Shown here in pieces: positions 59,686 to 64,000 of a stretch of 64,000 bases of DNA. This stretch comes from an uncultured Clostridia bacterium (GTDB lineage Bacteria > Bacillota > Clostridia > UBA1381). Every line of letters starts with the position of its first letter. Positions within the stretch are counted from its first letter, which is position 1. Position numbers and translations under genes: made by a program. Under the pieces are notes generated by a model. That model was not told where the DNA came from and did no database searches. It saw only the letters and a list, made by a program, of their open reading frames with translations. The stretch is taken from the NCBI GenBank assembly GCA_934476075.1, contig CAKSNH010000003.1, positions 1 through 64,000 of the forward strand, in the 5' to 3' direction.

Positions 59686-60336
59686 GTGCTTATTGCGGAT
59701 TTACACAATCATACTGCTTACAGCTATGACGGGTCAAACTCACCCGAACAGATTATTGAAAATGCGGTAAAACACAGGATTGATGTCATCGGTATCAGCG
59801 ACCATCAGTTCAGCGTGCGTGAAAAGCTTGCCGACTATCTTCGTCATATTTATGCGTGCAGAGAAAAGTACAGGAACGACATTACGGTTTTGTGCGGACT
59901 GGAAATAGGTACTCGCCCGAAACCCGACGATTTCCTTGCGTCAAATTCGGGACTTTTGGACTATTGTTTATTTGAAAGTCTTGACTCTATGACGGCTATG
60001 GATTTTTACGAGTTTTTGGAGTGGAGCAAGCTGTTCAAATGCCCGATTGGATTTGCTCATACAGATGTATTTGCACTGTCCGAGAGATACGGTCTTGACG
60101 TACTTAAAATAATGCGTGAGAGAAATATCTTTTGGGAGATTAATATATCGGGTAACTACAATTATTATTACGATTTTCTCACCAACGGGAAAAAACAGCA
60201 GGCCGTGAAAAAAAGCGGTGTGTTCGTGAGCATCGGTTCGGATACACATTATCTGGGCGAATACAATTTCGGCAAACTGATGCGTGCACATAAATTATAT
60301 GAAGTTTTGGGACTTCGCAGTGTGTTTGGCGAGTAA
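59686..60336 (+). CDS. PHP-domain phosphoesterase
   Basis: The 216-residue protein has the metal-binding PHP motifs: ADLHNHTAYSYDG (residues 4-16), GISDHQFSV, and the late GSDTHYLGEYNFGKLMRAHKL. The family includes histidinol phosphatases and nucleases; this single-domain form has no assigned substrate. The GTG start has GAAGGAGGCGG just upstream. It precedes the microcompartment operon by about 200 bases, but nothing links it to that function. Confidence 0.85.
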   Translation: MLIADLHNHTAYSYDGSNSPEQIIENAVKHRIDVIGISDHQFSVREKLADYLRHIYACREKYRNDITVLCGLEIGTRPKPDDFLASNSGLLDYCLFESLDSMTAMDFYEFLEWSKLFKCPIGFAHTDVFALSERYGLDVLKIMRERNIFWEINISGNYNYYYDFLTNGKKQQAVKKSGVFVSIGSDTHYLGEYNFGKLMRAHKLYEVLGLRSVFGE

Positions 60337-60435
60337 ATCGGTTTACATAATCAGAAAATAAATGCAGTTTATGATTATGCGTACAAAAAGTCTTTATTTG
60401 ACTATGTTTTTGGTGAGTTTTTTTCATTTAAACCC

Positions 60436-60464
60436 TTTACAAATGTAGTCTTATAATATATAAT
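60436..60464 (+). promoter_or_regulatory. Promoter of the microcompartment operon
   Basis: TTTACA (60436-60441), 17 bases, TATAAT (60459-60464), with a leader of about 65 bases before the aldolase gene. Confidence 0.65.
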
Positions 60465-60533
60465 TAAATAAAAACAAGACAAAACCAAAAAAAACAAAAG
60501 AAATCAAAATAACAAATGGAGGTTTAAAGTAAG

Positions 60534-61361
60534 ATGTATAAATCAGATTACGAAATTAAAAAAGAAATTTGTGAAATTGGTAGAAGAATTTATCAAGACG
60601 GTTTTGTTGCTGCTAATGACGGTAACATTTCGGTTAAGGTTGACGACAACACATTCTTCTGTACTCCGACAGGCGTAAGTAAGGGTTTCATGACTCCTGA
60701 AATGATTTGCAAGGTTGACAATCAAGGTAACCTTAAAGAAAGTGCCGGTCAATGGAGACCGTCTTCTGAATTCAAGATGCACCTTCGTGTATATGCTGAA
60801 AGACCTGACGTAAACTCAGTTGTTCACGCACATCCGCCAATCGCTACAAGTTTCGCTATCGCAGGTATTCCGCTGGACAAGCTAATCATGCCTGAGGCTG
60901 TAATTTTCCTAGGTGCTGTTCCGATTGCTGAATACGGCACACCTTCAACAATGGAAATTCCTGATTCTTTGATGCCGTATCTTCAAGATTATGACGCATT
61001 GCTATTGGCTAACCACGGTGCATTGTCATTCGGCTGCGACCTTAACACTGCATTTTTCAGAATGGAATCAACAGAATTCTATGCAAAGCTATTGTTCCAC
61101 GCAAGAATGCTTGGCGGTGAAAAGGAAATTCCTTGCGACCAAGTTAAAAAGCTTATCGACCTTAGAAAGACATTCAAAGTTCCGGGCAAGCACCCAATGG
61201 AAAAACTTTGCCCAAGCTGCTATGTAGACGGTGCCGAAAAGATGACTCCGAGCCAAGCTGCCGAAACATTCGGTCTTGAAAAGCAAGCTGCAACAGAGCA
61301 AGATGTAGAAAAGATTGTTGCCGAAGTTACAAAGAGAATCATGGCTCAATACAACAAGTAA
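60534..61361 (+). CDS. Class II aldolase (fuculose/rhamnulose phosphate type) with BMC targeting tail
   Basis: The 275-residue protein has the class II aldolase fold: AANDGNISVKVDDNTFFCTPTGVSKG, catalytic Glu in SSEFKMHL, zinc ligands HAHPP and later His in ANHGALSFG. It would cleave fuculose or rhamnulose 1-phosphate into DHAP and lactaldehyde. The core ends near residue 210; a linker leads to a C-terminal amphipathic helix, DVEKIVAEVTKRIMAQY, which has the look of an encapsulation peptide. This is typical of aldolases in fucose/rhamnose microcompartments. First gene of the operon. Confidence 0.88.
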   Translation: MYKSDYEIKKEICEIGRRIYQDGFVAANDGNISVKVDDNTFFCTPTGVSKGFMTPEMICKVDNQGNLKESAGQWRPSSEFKMHLRVYAERPDVNSVVHAHPPIATSFAIAGIPLDKLIMPEAVIFLGAVPIAEYGTPSTMEIPDSLMPYLQDYDALLLANHGALSFGCDLNTAFFRMESTEFYAKLLFHARMLGGEKEIPCDQVKKLIDLRKTFKVPGKHPMEKLCPSCYVDGAEKMTPSQAAETFGLEKQAATEQDVEKIVAEVTKRIMAQYNK

Positions 61362-61407
61362 TTCTGTGATTTCACAAGAAATTTAGATTGGGGTGGAAAA
61401 GCAGAAT

Positions 61408-61839
61408 ATGGAAAGCAAAATTGATTTGATGGTGAAAGAGCTGGCAAAAAATCTCGGCGTCGAACCACCAAAGCAAAACAAACCAAATCCACCTAAGCCT
61501 GAAAAGAAACCCGACAATAAGCCGGCACGCAGGATTGTTACGGCAGAGGAGATTGACATTGACGGCATGAGTTTAAAAGAGATAAGCGAAAAATTAGCCA
61601 ATGGCGGAAATAAAACGCTTGCGGACGGATTATTGGCACTTGCCGAGCTTATCAATCTTACCGACGAATGTATGGAAAAAATGTATAATCTTATGGAACC
61701 GAACAGTGCGTCAAAGGCGGAATACTTATTGTTTGCCGCAGAACTTTTAAACGAGTTTAAGGCGAACAAGCTTTGCGATATTGTACTTAGAAAGATGAGT
61801 GCGTTTGAACAGGCGGGTATGCTGTCGGAGCAGAAATAA
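61408..61839 (+). CDS. Proline-rich small protein of the microcompartment operon, probable cargo
   Basis: The 143-residue protein begins with an amphipathic helix (KIDLMVKELAKNL), followed by a proline/lysine linker (about 19-40) and a helical domain (about 45-140) rich in Leu and Ala with DGMSLKEISEKLANGGNKTL and LADGLLALAELINL. The front part is built like a microcompartment encapsulation peptide. No family for the helical domain was recognised. The ATG at 61408 is preferred (GGGGTGG upstream); GTG at 61393 is the alternative. It lies between the aldolase and PduO. Confidence 0.7.
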   Translation: MESKIDLMVKELAKNLGVEPPKQNKPNPPKPEKKPDNKPARRIVTAEEIDIDGMSLKEISEKLANGGNKTLADGLLALAELINLTDECMEKMYNLMEPNSASKAEYLLFAAELLNEFKANKLCDIVLRKMSAFEQAGMLSEQK

Positions 61840-61869
61840 TCACAAACGGAAATGATGTGATATATTAAT

Positions 61870-62859
61870 ATGGAAAATAACTCAAAACTTTATACAGGCA
61901 ATGGCGACAAGGGATATACTCGTACGACAAGCAATTTCAGAATTGCAAAATCCGATTCGATAATTGAACTTTTGGGTACAATAGATGAATTTATATCGGC
62001 ATTGGGAGTCGCTAAAAATGCGGCCTGCGATGAGGAACTTATAAAGGATATTGAATTGGTTCAAAATCGTATGAAAGATATAAACGGTGAGGTGTCGGGC
62101 GGAAAACAAACCGTGACCAAACAATGTGTTGCGATAGTGGAAAGTATGATTGACTCATATCAGAGCAAAATCGGTTTTTCGGATTTTTCGTATATACCCG
62201 ATAAATGTGCGGCATCGGCCTCGCTGTATATGGCACGCTCGGTTATAAGACGTGCCGAACGCATCGCTGCAAAGGCAGGTCAGTTCGGCAGACTGCACTC
62301 GGAACTGCTTGCATATTTCAACAGATTGGGCGACCTTATCTACTGTTTTGCCGTGTATGCCGAAAACGGCAATGATGACAACGCAGACAACGCACAGGCA
62401 TTGAATACGGAGGCGGCGATGAATAACAATATTATACCGCAGAATATAGGCGGTCTTACCCTGTCAATGGCAAAACTGTTGGCAGAGGAAATTGAAAAAC
62501 AGGCTATCGCAATGGGATTGCAGGCAGTAATCGCCATTGTGGATAACGGTGCTAATCTTATGCTGCTGCACTCTATGGATAACGCATATATTGCAAGTTC
62601 AAAGATAGCACAAGATAAAGCATACACATCAGCGGCACTTAAAATGTCTACTCTTTCCGCTCTTGAAATGTCAAGAGGCGGTGCACTTGACGGATTGGTT
62701 TCCACAAGCGACAACCGTATCATACTGCTGGGCGGCGGCGAACCGCTTATGCTCGGCGGAAAAATGGCGGGAGGTCTGGGCGTCAGCGGTGGTACTGCCA
62801 TGCAGGACGCAACTTTGGCTCAGTTTGGTGCTGAGTTATTTGCTAAACTATATAAATAG
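61870..62859 (+). CDS. pduO: PduO-like cobalamin adenosyltransferase fused to a GlcG/HbpS domain
   Basis: The 329-residue protein has an N-terminal adenosyltransferase part (about 1-165: LYTGNGDKGYTRTT, LLGTIDEFISALG, SLYMARSVIRRAERIA, YFNRLGDLIYCFA) and, after an Asn/Asp/Ala-rich linker, a C-terminal GlcG/HbpS domain (about 185-329: LTLSMAKLLAEEIEKQA, AIVDNGANLMLL, LGVSGGTAMQDATLAQFG). It is the full PduO layout and supplies adenosylcobalamin to a B12-dependent diol dehydratase. In the first part the usual DELNS is DEFIS, a change near the active site that may lower activity. It fits a B12-type rather than a glycyl-radical compartment. Confidence 0.88.
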   Translation: MENNSKLYTGNGDKGYTRTTSNFRIAKSDSIIELLGTIDEFISALGVAKNAACDEELIKDIELVQNRMKDINGEVSGGKQTVTKQCVAIVESMIDSYQSKIGFSDFSYIPDKCAASASLYMARSVIRRAERIAAKAGQFGRLHSELLAYFNRLGDLIYCFAVYAENGNDDNADNAQALNTEAAMNNNIIPQNIGGLTLSMAKLLAEEIEKQAIAMGLQAVIAIVDNGANLMLLHSMDNAYIASSKIAQDKAYTSAALKMSTLSALEMSRGGALDGLVSTSDNRIILLGGGEPLMLGGKMAGGLGVSGGTAMQDATLAQFGAELFAKLYK

Positions 62860-62932
62860 TATGTGTGGATTATGTGTAAATTATGTCCCAAAAAAATTTT
62901 TTTAAAAGCCGTGAAGGGAGGCTGACAAAATA

Positions 62933-64000
62933 ATGATAGATGAAAAGCAGATTAGCGAATTAGTCAGAAGTGTTTTGGAAGGCAAAATCGGTTCGGAACA
63001 ACCGGCAGCTCAAAAGGCTGTAATTGAAGAAAAGACTGTTAGCACAGCTCAAACAAGCGGTCGCAAACAGTTGGGTGTTTTTGAAACCATGGAAGAAGCA
63101 CTTGATGCTTGTAATAAAGCATATACACTATTTCGCAACTACAATAAAGAGCAGCGTGAAAATATCATTACCGAAATCAGAAAATTGACTCATGCAGAGG
63201 CTGAAATTATGGGTAAGCTTGGCGTTGAGGATACTAAGATGGGTAATGCTTATCACAAAACCTTAAAACATCACCTTGTTGCTGACAAAACTCCGGGCAC
63301 GGAAGATTTGACTACAACAGCATGGTCGGGTGACAGAGGTTTGACTCTTATCGAACAAGCTCCTTATGGTATCATAGGTGCTATTACTCCTAGCACCAAC
63401 CCTAGCGAAACTGTTATCTGTAACAGTATCGGTATGTTGGCAGCTGGAAACGGTGTGGTATTTAATCCGCATCCTCATGCTAAAATTATTTCAAGATATG
63501 CGGTAGATTTGGTAAACCGTGCGGTTTTGGCTGCCGGCGGCCCTGAAAATATCGTATGTACGGTTGCTAACCCGACTTTGCAGACTTCTGACATAATGGT
63601 TAAATCTCCGTTGGTTAAGATGTTAGTCTGTACGGGTGGTCCGGGCGTTGTTAAGATGCTGTTGTCATCAGGTAAAAAGGCTATCGGCGCAGGTGCCGGT
63701 AATCCTCCTGTTATCGTTGACGAAACAGCTGACATACCAAAAGCCGGCAAGGACATTATCGACGGCTGTACTTTCGATAACAATCTTCCTTGTATCGCTG
63801 AAAAAGAAGTGTTCGCACTTCGTCCTATCGCTGACGAACTTATCCACTACATGATTAAGGCAGGTTCTTACCTTATCAATGATGAACAGGTTGCTCAGCT
63901 TGAAAAAATCGTATTGAAAGAAGTTCCGCCAAAGAATCCGGGCGATAAGCCTAAAAAGGTTATCAACAAGGATTTCGTTGGTCGTGACGCTAAAAAAATA
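62933..64000 (+). CDS. pduP: CoA-acylating aldehyde dehydrogenase PduP/EutE, partial at window end
   Basis: The frame is open from the ATG at 62933 to the window edge (356 residues, of about 460-480). It begins with an encapsulation peptide, EKQISELVRSVLEGKI, then a linker and the dehydrogenase: YGIIGAITPSTNPSET, FNPHPHAK, CTGGPGVVKMLLSSGKKAIGAGAGNPPVIVDE and the catalytic Cys in FDNNLPCIAEKEVF. It would turn propionaldehyde into propionyl-CoA within the microcompartment. GGGAGG lies 10 bases before the start. Shell genes are expected beyond the edge. Confidence 0.93.
   Translation, partial: MIDEKQISELVRSVLEGKIGSEQPAAQKAVIEEKTVSTAQTSGRKQLGVFETMEEALDACNKAYTLFRNYNKEQRENIITEIRKLTHAEAEIMGKLGVEDTKMGNAYHKTLKHHLVADKTPGTEDLTTTAWSGDRGLTLIEQAPYGIIGAITPSTNPSETVICNSIGMLAAGNGVVFNPHPHAKIISRYAVDLVNRAVLAAGGPENIVCTVANPTLQTSDIMVKSPLVKMLVCTGGPGVVKMLLSSGKKAIGAGAGNPPVIVDETADIPKAGKDIIDGCTFDNNLPCIAEKEVFALRPIADELIHYMIKAGSYLINDEQVAQLEKIVLKEVPPKNPGDKPKKVINKDFVGRDAKKI

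Overview
The window comes from a low-to-moderate GC, spore-forming member of the Clostridia, probably a gut anaerobe that degrades pectin. Spore genes (spoIVA, lonB, a dpaA remnant), Firmicutes-type promoters and Shine-Dalgarno sites, a TPP riboswitch before thiSGHF, a large secreted rhamnogalacturonan lyase, uxuA, kdgK and the start of a bacterial microcompartment (BMC) operon for fucose/rhamnose-type sugars all point that way. The genus cannot be fixed from the sequence alone.

Layout. 1-3253: a radical SAM protein, a LysM protein of YneA type under two LexA boxes, a YjbR protein, and the rplM-rpsI operon. 3239-14621: an 11.4-kb integrative element inserted at the 3' end of rpsI and bounded by a 15-bp direct repeat. 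It carries a tyrosine integrase, a CI-like repressor, small replication/mobilisation genes (TnpV, MobC, no relaxase seen) and a defence cargo: an HTH-Dam methylase fusion, an extra PD-(D/E)XK nuclease, a DpnII endonuclease, a second DNA methylase and a 1202-residue YobI-type membrane P-loop ATPase. 14690-15722: a structured repeat (copy A) lying against a truncated dpaA. 15884-21623: a degenerate hybrid sensor kinase, then the TPP riboswitch and thiSGHF. 22244-25775: an LplB/LplC/lipoprotein sugar ABC transporter without its ATPase. 25803-26478: two kinds of structured repeat. 26477-36429: an L,D-transpeptidase, spoIVA, a lipoprotein, a PL11 lyase and LonB. 36550-40305: a two-component system and KDG kinase. 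40400-40986: copy B of the structured repeat, inverted relative to copy A. 41069-44622: nth, coaBC, uxuA and an MntR-like regulator. 44953-45553: six tRNAs. 45631-52320: a MATE pump, a lone large serine recombinase with a 48-residue companion gene, PadR plus an anti-sigma-like/adhesin-like protein, and a small phage-like regulatory module. 52704-59347: recX-rimO-pgsA-ttcA, holB and two tandem HD-GYP proteins. 59686 to the end: a PHP protein and a BMC operon (class II aldolase, a proline-rich small protein, PduO-GlcG, and an aldehyde dehydrogenase cut by the window edge).

How it fits together. The PL11 lyase cuts rhamnogalacturonan-I outside the cell and the LplBC transporter probably imports the oligosaccharides. 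UxuA and KdgK feed the uronic acids into the KDG pathway. The deoxy-sugar part would be split by the aldolase, and the lactaldehyde handled inside the microcompartment. The strongest unexplained signals are the ~600-bp repeat whose two copies differ by compensatory changes in two hairpins, the mixed restriction/YobI cargo of the rpsI element, tandem 221-bp structured repeats, and a cluster of six DnaA-box-like 9-mers next to the phage-like module.
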